From Thunnus maccoyii (taxonomy: Eukaryota > Chordata > Actinopteri > Scombriformes > Scombridae): a stretch of DNA of 64,000 nt. The position numbers and the translations under genes are program-made. The first letter of the stretch is position 1; every line of letters starts with the position of its first letter. Below are positions 13,001 through 25,800 of the stretch, piece after piece. The notes under the pieces are model-generated. The model was not told the origin of the DNA. It saw only the letters and a list, made by a program, of their open reading frames with translations, and ran no database searches. The DNA lies in contig NC_056553.1 in the NCBI RefSeq assembly GCF_910596095.1, forward strand, positions 22,075,725 through 22,139,724. The letters are read 5' to 3'.

Positions 13001-16000
13001 TGGGTCATGTCCTTGTTGGGCTGGTTTACTTCTCCAGCAATGCCCTTGTTACCAGTCTCCTTCAACATGATAAGGCTGGTGCGTGTGTGTACGTGTGTGC
13101 GTGTGTGTCTGTGTGCTATGCCACTGTTTAAATAGCTGCCTGTATGCTCGTGCGTGTGTCTAGGGGAGGTGGGGTCATCGACCTTCCCAGAGTGATGGGC
13201 CTTTTATTGTCCTGTAAGCACTCTGTGTGATAGAGTCTGCGCTAAACGGAGCCGAGGAGGAGGAAGAGGAAGAAGAGGAGGGGGGTAGATTGCTTTTGGA
13301 AGGCAATTATCAGGCAGCCAAGGTGACAGCGAGAGGGAGAAAGAGAGAGATGGAGTGGGTGCGGTGGACTCGCAGGCAGACTGGTGTGTTGGTGCTTACA
13401 TTATCACAGGACACTGGGTTCCACATTCATTACACGTATACACATGGTAACAGGAAAGTAACATATGCCTGTAAGTTTGTAAGTCACTGGGATTGTACAA
13501 AAATTAAATAAAACAACTGCAGACACTCTGAGGTTATGGATGAAGGACATGCTTGCTACTTTAGGTTGCTGGGTCCCACCTGGATACATTTATATTTTTG
13601 ACATACCAAAATAGGACTGTAATTCCATCAATTTCAATTTTTATGTTTGGACAATGTTTAAAATGTCTAAATGGTGAAAATCAAGTTATGACAATGTGAG
13701 AGGATAAGGTAACGACAGTCCCATAAACTGTGAAGTGAAGAGTTACACTACATAAGCACCTGCAGCAGTTTACAGGACTGCAGGTGGATGGAGCTGGCTA
13801 TCTTGTGTTGAATTTAACAGTTGCATCTACAAGAGTGAAAATGAATCTGCACTCTGGTCTGTGCTCTCGGTTCTTGTTTGTTAACTAGGTATCATCTCCG
13901 GTTATGAAAGTTAAAGTGCTGGGAATTGACTTAACAGTATGCAAATTCTACTTTGTTCAGTCTGTCTCTACCTGCCAGAAACTAATGCCAGCTAGTGGTC
14001 AGCAGATATCAGGTTGATCTTTTGTCAAGAGACACAAAGCAGCAGCTGTTGAATGAGTAAGACTTTTCTTTTCTGTTCTGTCTGTGCTGAAACTAAATAT
14101 CAAAGTTGATGGCCATGCCCTATTTATTTGACTCATCGAGAACTAACAGTCCATAACTGTGTGGAATAGCCTGTAACTAATGTATAATGATAACCGCCTT
14201 GCAGGTGGTCCACATGACGTCTTAAAAATGAGGTTTCATTTCTGCATTTTGCAAGAGAAAGAATCTATTAAAATTGTGAACTGATCTTGTGCTTGCAAAA
14301 ATTCTACATTTATTTTTCGGGCCATGTCGTCCAGCCCTACATCAAAGAAACACTGAGCACGTCCTGCTGGTGTTAAAGTACAGATACTCTAGAATAGGAG
14401 TTTCCAACCCGGAGTCGGGACCCCAACAAGTGATCTGAGGGCTCGTGAGATGCTCAACAGGATATTATGCTTACTGTGTGTTTTCAGATCTTCCTCTAAT
14501 CTCTTTTTTTTTCTTTTAAATTAGAGTGTAGAATAATTCTACCTCTATAATTTATTCAAATACAAAAAAAAGAAAAAAAAATCCTACTGTTGTTGAATTG
14601 GTCACACCTGGTAGACACATGCTACTGGTGACAAGGGGTTGAAAGTGAACATAGCTTTGCTTTTAAGGGTTGACAAGCCAAAAAACCTGAGAATCATCTC
14701 ACCAGAAATCCTCATCATAAGAAGATTGGCTACTTTTCTCTGTCTTATGTGATAGTAAACAGGGTTTTTTTGTGTTTTGGGCTGTTGGAAAACATCAACA
14801 TTTCATTTTTTGACCAAATAATTGATCAATTATTCAAGACAATTCCTGTCAGATTAATCAATAATAAAAATAAAAAACACTAGAAGACATCTCCTGAGTG
14901 AAATCTGGTGTAGAGTGGTACCTGCAAGGTCTCGGAGGTGGTCCAGGGTGGGGATTATTGGAGGGCTCCTCCTCTGCAGGAAGAACAGTACCATGACGGT
15001 GAGGGAGAAGTTGGTGATCCAGGCCCCGGGGATGCTGCTGGTGATGCCATGAGCTCGGGCCCAGCAGCGCACGGTGAACACGAGGGAACGCACACGTGGG
15101 TCCAGTTCACCGTACAGGTAGAGCAGCTCTGTGCTCTTGATGGCCACCCTGTGGAGAACATACAGGAAGACAGAATGAATCAAGGATGAATAATGCAGAA
15201 AAATAACCTCTGTAAGTATTATATATTATATTATTGGATTTTTATCACTGATGCATAAATATGCAAGCAGCCTTTTACTGTCATAGTAGGTTCAAGTGAA
15301 AGTGTTTTAAAATATTTTACATAAGCTACTGTTGAGTAGTCATAACATTGCATTATTTTAAGAGCTCATCATACGTATTGTATGTGTATCTTAAGCTGAG
15401 ACTAAAGCTGTCAGATAAACATAGTGGGGCTAAAAGTACGATATTTTCCTCTGAACTGTAGCAGAGTCGCAGTAGAAAGTAGCCTCAAATTTGTACACAA
15501 GTACAGCTCTTGAGTAAATGTACTTAAAATTCCTAATTCATCCAGTGGTGTTGATCAATGCCGCCCAGACGACCTCACTACGCCACTGCTTGCTTTGGTA
15601 AAATATTTCTATTAGAGCTGCAATGATGAGACCATTAACTGATTAATTGCCAACTATTAAATTATTTTTCCAAATTCTCTGATTCCAGCTTCTCAAATGT
15701 GAATATTTTCTGGATTATCTAGACTTCTGTGTCAGTAAACTGAATATTTTTGGGTTGTGGACAAAACAAGACATTTGAAGACGTATGTCACCTTGGGCTC
15801 TGGGAAACAGTGATTGACATTTTTTGCCATTTTCTGACATAAACAATGAATTGATTAATTGAGAAAATTATAATATCATGAGTTGCAGCCCTAATTTCTG
15901 TACCTGTCCAGTGTAGGCCTGTTCTAAAATGTCTGCAGTTTGTATTTAACACCTTCCTACAGATCTGATTAGAAAAAAAGAGCTGTGAGTATAAAATGTG

Positions 16001-19000
16001 AGCACAAATTCTCTGCTGACTGACTGAAAATTCGAAACCTGTAAAAATGTATGTAATGTATATAACTTCACACCTGATTACCTTCATTAAATCAAATACT
16101 GTATTATGCTGTATGTCAAGGCTCAGTGACACCAAAATCACAACTAAACCACCACTAGAGAGCAGCATTCAGCTCGGCAGTGACTGACTCAGTCACACCC
16201 AGCTGCCATTTGCTGTCACACACACACATCATGGACAGGAAAACGCTGCGCTTCAAAGATTTCAGATCACGATTTGAAAAGAAGAAAAGTCCCCCTCACT
16301 TCCACCCACACCTTGTGGTTCAAGGCCATTTCCTTAGAAACTGCAGAGTGGTTTTCTGTACGTTAGCAGGTGTGAAAGTGTTTGTGTATGCATACATATG
16401 TCGGCATCAATATCTTTTTAGGTTGAAAGGGAAGAAGTGAAACACAAACAAGCCCTTTGACTCAGTTTCACGGTGGAAAGGATGCAACTGAACTGTCGCA
16501 ACACTTCCTGCCAAAGCATGGTTTCTGTTCGGGGGGGGGGTTTTGCAACGCTAGTGTGGCCAAAACAATATCCAGGATCATATAGAACTAGCAGTTTCTG
16601 TGAAGTAAGAGGGCTATGACAGACTGAATTTGACATTTCGAGACATGACCCCTCTACTGTACGAAACTGACCCCTGCTCTAATGATCCACCAGAGCCATG
16701 ACAAATAAGGCCTTGGTTTCATGGTCTGTGTGCGCAGGATGAATACCTGTTGTTGGCTGTGAGGTCACACTGAAAACCAGAGGGTTGGTGGGCGAAACGG
16801 ACCAGGGGGCATCGAGCATTGAGAATCTTCTGCACCCCAACACATCCGGGACCAAACTGGTCCACACATGTCCCGATGACAGACAGGATGCTCTGGGTGA
16901 CAGCCCGCTCTGAGTTGGCCCGCTTCATCTGATACTCCAGCGACAGACCTGCTTTTGGCTGCACAGAGAGATAGTGCTGTCAGCTTTGAAGAAAGACAAA
17001 ATGAGGGTTTAATGTAGGGCTGCAACTAACGATTATTTTTATTATCAATTAATCGATTGGTTTATAAAATGTCAGAAAACAGTGAAAAATGTTGATCACT
17101 GTTTCCCCAACGTCCTCAAATGTCTTTTTTTGTCCACAGCCAAAAGATATTCCATTTATTATCACAGAGGAAACCACTGAAAATATAATACAGAAACCAG
17201 AAAATATTCACATTTGAGAAGCAGAAATCTGAGAATTTGGACAAATTTAAATATAAATATTTAAAATAGTTGCAGATTAATTTAATAGTTGGCAACTAAT
17301 CGATTATTTGACAAATTGTTGCAGCTCTAGTTTAATGATATTCAATGATGTTGTGTGACACATCAGCAGGAATTTGTACTGCATTAACAGCTCAAATTTG
17401 GTAATTAAGAATAGTTAAAGACAGTACAAATGCTCACATGAATGAGATGACAGACCACTCTGCTTTACAAAAATAAAAACTAATTTTAATGATTCAGGTA
17501 CAAAGTAATCACCATTCCTGGCAATCTCCTGCATTTTATTCAGGCTAATATGTTTATTTCTGCAGATTTATCCATGATGAGATTTTTCAAATGAATAAAT
17601 ATATCTTCTATCATGTGAGAAAACAGGGTTGTGGTTTGATCATCAGGATCTGTAGCCTATTTTTGCAGTTCTGCAAATGATCTGATTTCAGTTCTTACAG
17701 CATATTAATCATTAAATCCTCATTATATCCATATCACAATTAATTTTGATGCTTTTAAGACATACTATAGATCTTCTAGATTAGTTTAAACAAGTGCTTC
17801 AGGGAACAGTGGGCAAATTGTTTGCTTTACTGCTTGAATGTGAAAACCATCTTCATAGCACAGCAGCCCAGTGTGTCTGTAGTATTTTTAAAAACATTTT
17901 TCTAGTCTTGCAGAATCAGTAACCTAACCAGTAATATTTTAGTTTTCCAGTTGTAATGTGTATTATCTGTTTTATTTGTTTATTTCACCTTTTTCTCATT
18001 TAATTGCTGTATTTTATTCCATTTCATTCTCCATACTTCTGAAAAGAACTTAAAATTAAAAATTTCTAATCCTCTTGTAACTTTGTTTTGAAAGCTGCTG
18101 TGTAAATTAAGTTTATTATGCATGTCATTTTTTCACAGTTGTCCTCAGTTTTGCTCTGTGGAACTGAGCCCTTATGAATTGCAATGTAGCCGTGGCCACA
18201 TCAGCTCGTAGTGGTTTCACATGGCAACTGCAAGTGGAGAGCGGTGCTTCTTTTTACACAGCTCAGTATAATACAAAATGTGTATATTATTTTGCTGGCA
18301 GATGTATTGTTCCTTTGCAACTTTAAAGATTTTATGTATGGCAACTAAAATGTTATGTTTGTCTATACATATGTAGTCATCAGCTTTAGTTTTTTAATAC
18401 TTAACCAAGTCTAGTTTAAGACACCAACTAAACATCCCAACATCCATCATTACCATCTTTATATTCCTTCCACTGATGCCGTCCAGGTCCAGAATCATAT
18501 CCAAGTCACAGCCCAGCTTCCCAAAGCCGTTCACTGATGATCCAAATGGCCTGATGGTGCATTCTGGGAAATAAGCAGTGGCAATGTCCTGGAGCAGAGA
18601 GCAGACGAGGAACCGCAGTCGGCTGTTCTCCTCTGTAAGCTGGTAGGCTTCTGTCAGGGAGGTTATCTGTTGGGCTATCTGAGGGGGGATGAATAGACGG
18701 GCCGTGGTCAACACAATCCTTTAGGCATACACGTAATTTCTTTCAGAGATGTATCTAAATGGATTCACACAGATCTGTCTTTGAAACAGCCAACCACTTA
18801 CGCTCTCCTCTCTGGACAGCCTCTCTATGAGCTCGTTGATGGGAATGGTGGTTTGTGGTTGGCTTTGTTGGCTCGACTGCTGGTTTGATGAGTCCGCTGG
18901 GCCGAGGTTTCTGAGTGACAGCAGTCTGGATTTAAAAGGCACCATGGATTCATGGCTGGCGCTGGGGATCGCAGCGCCTTCAAGAATTGAAGCAACGCTT

Positions 19001-20684
19001 TCCCGTTTAGCAAACTCCACTACTGCATACGTGCCCTGGAGAATAACACCAATACACACAACTTAAGCATCCAATTGAATCCTAGCATGACACTGAAGAT
19101 GCACACACGAGCACACATTGATGAACAACACTTATGTATCTGTGGTGAGGAGTCTCGCACTTACATAGCTTTCATAAGAGAAGTACTTCTTGATATCTCC
19201 ATGTCTTGATAAATACTTGAGAATCTTTTTCTCACTGGTTCTGGAGGGGCAGCTGATGAGAACAGATCTCTCCGCCTGTTCTTGTCTCTCCGCCTGGACA
19301 GCATACAAAGACTTCCGTCCATCCTTTTCATCTGAGAGTAAAAAAATGCAAAACATTCAACAAATGCAATATTCACTTTCAGTTTTGCTTGGAGGGAAAA
19401 CATTTATTTATTGCAACTGTTTATTTCTGTGTGGTCAGCAAGGCTGTTTCTTGCTATATGCAGACTATGCATGTGCGTAGGGCCCCCGTGACCGCTAGGG
19501 GGTCCAAGTTTTTTTTTTTTTCCTCAAATATAAATTGACACTTTCAGTAATCAAGTGTCCTCATGTGTTAATCCAAAACACATGCATTATTTGAGCTCAC
19601 AATGACTAAAATAAAAAGGTATGTATAGATCAAAACGCAGTTTTTATTCCAAGAGCTCGTTGCGTTACAAGAAAACCTATTTCAAAGTCATCATCAGATT
19701 CTCACATATTGATGTACTGATGGCTGAGTCGGTCAAGTCTGACAATCTGACAGTGAGATGACTAGATCAAAGACAACGTTTAGACAGATAGGCTATTTTA
19801 TGCACAGTTTTATGTTTATTCTTGTTCATAAATTTATAATTTATCCAAAACATTGTGTGTGTGTTTTAAAGTCATTTTATTGGTTCATTATTTATAATTT
19901 GCATGTTTGTTTTGATTTTGATATTAACAATACAGCTAAGTTCCTTAAATTGAAATATGTTTTATATAAAAAGTTGTATATATAGAATATGATGCAGGTG
20001 TGTATTCACGAGTGCTTGAAAAACAAGAGTCTGCATAGGGCCCCCAAAGAGCTAGAAACAGCCCTGGTGGTCAGTATACTGTTGTGGTCAGACAAAACTT
20101 TGCAGCATTTCTTACAGGCCCCAAAGAGTGGGGCTATCAGAACTTCATAGAAACTCTTAATAAAAAACATATGTGGCAATGTTAACAAGCAAAATGCATG
20201 CATGCCACAGGTCACACACACACGTTCTATATGTGTCAGAGCAAGTCTCATGAACTGCTCGGCATACATATCCACAAAGCAACATCTACTCGAATTGAAT
20301 CTTCTCTGAAACAACAGCAGAGTCACTTGGAGACACATTGAAGTAGTACTCATTAGTGGATAAACAGAAAGCCGAATTTTACCGAGCCACTGGTGATGTC
20401 TTCAAACTTTCATTTTCTATTAAATAAGCTCCTTAACTTTGGATATCCAAGGTTTCCCGAAACATGAAGATTTATGAATGAAGTGTGGATCAGCGATGTA
20501 TCAGAGGTTTGTTTGACATCTTCATATACTGACCAGCTTCGTCTTTCCGCGGTGCTTCAGTTTGCGCAGCAGCAACGTTTGTTCCAATACTTCTGAGAAG
20601 AAACGTGTCGACCCTCTGTAGGCACGTCGCCAGGCTGCCCCTTCCCCTCATATGTAACCTGCACACTGCAATGGAGGACGCCAT
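10025..20684 (-). CDS. mtpap: mitochondrial poly(A) RNA polymerase (MTPAP), nine coding exons
   Basis: Adds poly(A) tails to mitochondrial mRNAs in the matrix. Coding exons in transcript order: 20534-20684, 19165-19331, 18802-19035, 18454-18678, 16747-16958, 14922-15148, 12742-12834, 12555-12628, 10025-10345. All introns are GT-AG; the joined 1704 nt stay in frame and give 567 aa (human about 582). The N-terminus from the chosen Met ([10 protein letters not shown]) is Arg-rich and lacks acidic residues at first, as in a mitochondrial presequence. An RNP-like domain follows at about residues 70-130. The polymerase-beta-type nucleotidyltransferase motif [20 protein letters not shown] has Gly-Ser-Ser at about 230-232, catalytic Asp at about 242 and 244, and a third Asp in GFQCDL at about 324, matching the known human triad. 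The poly(A) polymerase-associated region includes [10 protein letters not shown] and [11 protein letters not shown]. An in-frame Met ten codons upstream (20712-20714) is an alternative start but sits inside an NRF-1 site. The family call is firm; the first exon is the least certain. Confidence 0.96.
15613..15893. mobile_element. hAT-type MITE in an MTPAP intron
   Basis: The ends are tagagctgcaa at the left and gttgcagcccta at the right, forming terminal inverted repeats. Flanking octamers atttctat (15605-15612) and atttctgt (15894-15901) match at 7 of 8 bases, as expected for an 8-bp hAT target duplication. Internally it is AT-rich and non-coding, and it is the same family as 17015-17329 in the opposite orientation. 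Confidence 0.8.
17015..17329. mobile_element. hAT-type MITE with perfect 8-bp target duplication
   Basis: The element starts tagggctgcaact and ends gttgcagctcta. It is flanked on both sides by the identical octamer gtttaatg (17007-17014 and 17330-17337). It is about 315 bp, AT-rich, without coding capacity, and lies between MTPAP exons at 16747-16958 and 18454-18678. The TIR and TSD length identify the hAT superfamily. A diverged fragment of the same family may lie at about 14817-14870. Confidence 0.88.
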
Positions 20685-20708
20685 TGCTGCTGTCAAAGAA
20701 ATGAAAGG

Positions 20709-20718
20709 GCGCATGCGC
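20709..20718. promoter_or_regulatory. NRF-1 palindromic site at the MTPAP start
   Basis: GCGCATGCGC is a perfect core NRF-1 recognition palindrome. It lies 24 bp upstream of the chosen MTPAP initiation codon. NRF-1 is the classic activator of nuclear genes for mitochondrial proteins, which fits MTPAP. The central ATG of the palindrome is also the upstream in-frame alternative start codon. Confidence 0.7.
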
Positions 20719-21900
20719 CTGGCTGTATCTACGGCTACCGAGAGGCGCGAGACAAGACGTCATTTTGGCGATATAAATGAATACATGATAAACATTCAAT
20801 GAAACTGGAAGCCAAGAATGTAATACTATACTATGAAAACAAAAACCAGAGGGTTCAACGGATTGTACGTTTAGTCATTTTAATGGGAAAAATTACATCC
20901 ATACATCCAAGTTCTTGAATTTAGGAAGTATTTGAGTCTATCCAACTCATAAAGTGTTGAGCATGTTACTGAAAATTAGTAACGTTAATTAGTTATAGTT
21001 ACTAGTTACTTTGTAACGCGTTATTCTCAACACTGCTTATAAACAAAAAGAAACGTGCACATTAAGTTAGTATGCTCCAAGAATTCCTTGGAGAAATATG
21101 ATTTTATTGCCTATCTTTTCTGTTAAGTTATTAATTTATATTATTTTTTATTGTTGTTACTTTCACTGTCTGTCCTGTTACCATGTTGAATCCATTAACC
21201 AACTGAAAGTGAAGTCATGCCTGTTATGTTATCTGTTTTTCAATATGATGCCCAAGTGTTTTCTGTCTTAATGTCACATGCTCTAAGTGACTGTTTCTAT
21301 GAATAAAGAGATGGGGGGAATGATAAATACATGTACCGTTATGGATGACTGGTCATTACTCAGTGGTGAAAGAAGTTTTCAGATAAGTTACTGAACTAAA
21401 AGCAGACATAAACCCTGTAACAATAGTCCATTATGTCCTGCAGTAAAACGTTGCTTAAATTACATAAATATCGTTAGCAGAATATACTACATGTATATAC
21501 TTATAATTACTGCTGTTACTGGTGCATTCACTAAGTATGTAACGGTTGTAGCTGCTGATCAATATAAATCATATTTCGCAAACTCTATTTTTTTAAGTGT
21601 TCAAATAAATGTAGCGGGGTAAAAATACAATATTTCTCTCGCAGATGAAGTGGAGTACAATTAATTAGCAAAAAATGGAAATACTAAAGTATAAGTACCT
21701 AAAACAATGGAGTACATTAGCCTACCTAAGTAAAACTAGGTCACTGGTTCACTGAGTGTGTTCATGCAAGTTTAAAATTTAATTTAAACGTGCTGTGGTG
21801 AACTTGAACATGTCTAACGTGTTATATTTCTATTGTGCATTCACAATATGCCACTTACATTTTCCTCAGGAAACTACCCAGCGATTCTTTGGAAGTGGAT
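20719..21900. other. divergent intergenic region between MTPAP and MAP3K8
   Basis: No gene is seen. A CRE-like tgacgt (minus, near 20755) is close to the MTPAP start. The stretch at about 21340-21740 has the look of a common fish interspersed repeat (tracts such as 'aaagtataagtac' and 'aatgtagcgg'), with relatives near 15300-15520 and 31400-31650. Confidence 0.5.
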
Positions 21901-21902
21901 GA

Positions 21903-22055
21903 CACGTGATTCTGCGATTGCGCCACATGAAATTTGATTTTCATCTGAGAAAACAGAAGGGAAAACGAAACCTACGCAGAATAGAGCGCTGGCACCTTAC
22001 ATTAAAGCCCCTCCACCTCCGCGCTGATCGGCTCCACTTCCTCTGTTTACTTCCT
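21903..22055 (+). promoter_or_regulatory. putative MAP3K8 promoter motif cluster
   Basis: In order: an E-box CACGTG at 21903-21908, an ISRE-like GAAAACGAAACC at 21961-21972, a PU.1-type acttcctc (GAGGAAGT on minus) at 22036-22043 and a second ETS-like acttcct at 22049-22055. All lie within 250 bp of the first splice donor of MAP3K8. IRF and PU.1 control would fit a kinase active in myeloid cells. Assignment is by motif only. Confidence 0.45.
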
Positions 22056-22148
22056 ACAAACAGTCTGGCTAGTCTCAGTCAGTCAGACAGTCGATGTTGG
22101 ACGATGGAGATGCAACAGTCTCGTGGAGCTTGAGATTCACAGATCACG
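22056..22148 (+). other. putative MAP3K8 5' UTR exon 1
   Basis: A good donor (cacg|gtgagt) ends this stretch at 22148, and the coding exon begins after ttcag at 22788, so a non-coding first exon is likely. The 5' end is not visible from sequence and is given approximately. The small ATG-containing frame in this region runs to a stop before the donor. Confidence 0.5.
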
Positions 22149-22816
22149 GTGAGTACTTCCTGTTCTATTCTTCTATATCTCATCTGACGTTATAATCAAT
22201 GTCATATAATAATAATAGCTGTTACACAGAGATTGGTTGTAAAGTCTGTATATCCCGAATTGTTACTCTCATTTTGCTCTAGACGCAGTTATTCTGAGTA
22301 TGTACATTTCGATTGTGTTCAAAAATCTATCTCGGTTATTTTCTCAAATTTAACAAGTGGGTTTGGTGGGAAAGGAAACCCCTCTCTCTTAAAAAAAATA
22401 TGTTTTGCAGATGTGTATGATTTGCATGCAGTAATTTGTGTAACAAGCTATTCCAAAAAGCCAAGCAAAGTGCGTTAACTAGCTTTTTCTCTTACAAACA
22501 AATAATCAGCATTGTGGGTATTTTATAGTTGTAAAATAAGGTCCAGGCTTTCCTGGGGGCTTCCCAGCTTTACTGTGAAACTCCCCACATCTGCTTGGAA
22601 AACAATCTTTTAAGCCCCTCCCTGTGTCTCCAGCCAGCTGAATCAAAGCAAAGCAGTGTCATTGTAAATCATGCTCTCTACACACTCCGATGAACTTTTT
22701 AAAGTCATGAACTGACTGATCACTGATAGGATCTCTTGTAATTCTAAACAAAAAACTGCAAACTGAACTCCAGATGTTTCATTTCAGAGCGAGCAGGAGT
22801 CAAGTCAAGCACCAAG

Positions 22817-25800
22817 ATGAAGTACAAATATGACGACGGCATTGATCTGCTATTGGCTCACATGAATTTAGAGGACATCATCAACGCTGCAGAGACTCTC
22901 TATCAGCTGGAACAAGAGGAGGAGGAAGGGGGTTTGTTGTTGGAAGAGGGGCTCTCCCAGGAGGAGATGTATGAGAATGAGGAGGCTGGGGACTCAGTGG
23001 GCTCGGGGAGTCAGCAGAAGGACTATAATGATGGGGTTGGTGGTGTTCAGTACGGGACGGTGACGGACCTCCTGTCCTTTGTCAACCAGCTCTCCAACAT
23101 GCAGACGGCAGCCCTGCAGCACCTGCCCGAGGAGAAGGGGGTCTTGCTGAATAAGGTGAGAAGCTGTTTTTTGTCCTTTCTGTTTCCATAACAAGACTAA
23201 ATGTCAGTGTGCATGATGACCTTTAACTATCAGACTAGAAAAACATGCAGTATTTCCCTTCTTTTTTTAAAAAAAAATGACCTTTATTTGCAGAAGGACA
23301 TGGCTATAAAAAAAGGCCGCTACCAGATCAACATGGACGTTCTCCTGTTTCCATGGAAATTGACCTACAAGAATCACGGCTGTGACCTCGTGCCTAAGGG
23401 CTCATTTGGGAAAGTCCACTTGGCCCAGGACACAACCACCAGGAAGAGGATGGCTTGCAAACTGGTGAGTCTTGCTGAGCAATGCCTGGAATTCAACCTG
23501 TGCTGACTTCTCGAAAGTCTTAGCTCCGGGTGCCAAATCTTTCATCTGCCAAGTACTATTTGTTCACAGAGCAACTGCTTCTGAATGAATGTTAAAGTCA
23601 ACATGACATTTGGTATGTTTTCCTTCGAAATGAAAGAGGAACAGTGCTCCCTAAAAAAAACATGTTTCTGAAACAAATTTACAAAATGGGCTAAGAATAA
23701 TGTAAGAATGGAAATTTAATAGTAACTTCCCTCAGCTCCTCTGGATGTTTTTTGACACTTAATGGTAAATTCATACTAAAATGAATTTATAGGCATGCTT
23801 TAGTTTAACTCTAGCAGTCCCTGGCACACTTCTCAGTATACACTGTTCTTTTCATCCTATTCACCTGAGGCGTGTTTACTCTTTTCTACACAGAAAATAT
23901 TGACAAATGAGGAAGTAGTTTCCTAGTCTGGTGCTATCACCAGATATGTTGACACAGTGTGGTGTACACACACTTACCAATGCACTGGTGCAACCTTCCC
24001 GGCAGCAGTTTATGTGCTTGGTATCTGAGTTACAATAGATTTCCTGCATATCAGCAGACAGCCTTACATAACAGTGTCATCAGTTAATCATGATTTAAGG
24101 ATTGGCCAGTGTTGCAACAAGCATGCTTTTAAGGAATAGTTCCACATTTTAGGAAACATGTTCATTTATTTTCTTGCAGAGTTAGGTGACAAAATTGATA
24201 CCACACTTAAACACTATAGATAGGAGATGATTAGCTTAGCTTAACATAAAGACTGGAAACGGGGAAACAGCTACCCTGACTCTGTCCAAAGGTAAAAAAA
24301 AAAGCTCACTAATTAACATGTATCGTGTTTAATCTTTACTGGAGTGCCTGGCAAACTCACAGTCACTCCGGGAAGTTACTGCGCCCAGCCAAGAAATAGT
24401 CCAGCACATAATGCCCCATAATACATCCAACTTTTTCATTTGTACGCTTTGTTTTTTGTACTGATTAAACAAAGTGTTAGCTTTAGAAGGTGCTAAGTAG
24501 TGTAGGCAATTTTTTTTAACCTTTGGACAGAGCAAGGCTAGCTTTTTCCCCTTGCTTTCATTCTTTATGCTAAGCTAAGCTAACTGTCCACTAGCTCTAG
24601 CTTCAGAATTATTGTAGAGACATGAGGGTGGTATTGCTCTCATCTCATCTAACATGCATTTATTTACATCTCATCATCACCCTCACAGATCCCCATGGAG
24701 AACTTTAAAGCAGCTGACATAGAGTTCCAGGCCCGCTTCCGCCATGAGAACATCGCTGAGCTGTACGGGGCTCTGCTGTGGGACCAGAGCGTCCACCTGT
24801 TCATGGAGGCTGGCGAGGGTGGCTCAGTTCTGGAGAGGCTGGACAGCTGTGGGCCCATGAGGGAGTTTGAGATCATCTGGGTGACCAAGCAAGTCCTGCG
24901 GGGCCTGGAGTACCTCCACTCGCACAATGTTATCCATCATGACATCAAACGTAAGAGCAAGAAGAAAAAAAACATTGTTGATAGAGTATAAATAGTTCCG
25001 GAAATGGAATGATGTCAGTTTTTAAGAGAGTCTTAAGTGGTTGGCAGGAAAGAAGTGAATCAGTCCAAACATACCACAGAAATCTGACACTGACAATATT
25101 TTAAAGCAACTGATTGAAATGAGTTTCCTCTTGTGTAGGTTTGACAAACTATTTCTGAGGAAGTGAAAGGTAGTCAGGTTACACTGACTGAGACTGGTAG
25201 CTAATGACTGAGATTACAAAAAAAAAGGCTTGTTACAGTAGGTGGGGCTCAGCTGAGGTTTGATGTTAGGTAGCTCCACATTGGTTGGGATCAAAGCATT
25301 CTCCAGAGCCGTCTGTCAGCCTCATGGCCTAAAGGCTGTTTGGTGTCTGGAAATTCCAGCCTGCTTCTTATGCCATCTCCTCCACAGAAGGGTTAAATGT
25401 AGGGTCCAGAGAGGCGAGTGACTTAGGAAAATGGCCAACCTGGCCCTCTGACATGTTGCTGTGGTTCTTAGTGTACCCTGCCTACGATCAAAATATGTAA
25501 TTATACCTCAGTAAGGGTTTTTAAGCACAAGGATGAGACTTTTCACAAAAGGCTTGTCCTCAAATCATCTGTTGAATTCCTTTGCTAAAAGCATGTGACT
25601 TCTTCTTTGAAGGCTTCGGTTGCCTTTTCCCAGTTGAAATCAATGCAAACTGAGTGCAAGCCAGTTCCATATGTCTGACAAGTCACTAATTAATCCTTTT
25701 ATTTTATCAAACGCCAGCCTGCACAGCATAGCATAAACACTGCAAATGTACAACACTCTCTGACAGGCTGTACCTCTTTAACATCTGTGAAACATAACTT

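Noticed and set aside
12950..13110. GT-rich tracts as regulatory repeats
   Set aside because: Short (GT)n tracts in an MTPAP intron are common in fish DNA and show nothing further.
22994..23194. Minus-strand frame opposite MAP3K8 exon
   Set aside because: Shadow of the well-supported MAP3K8 coding exon.
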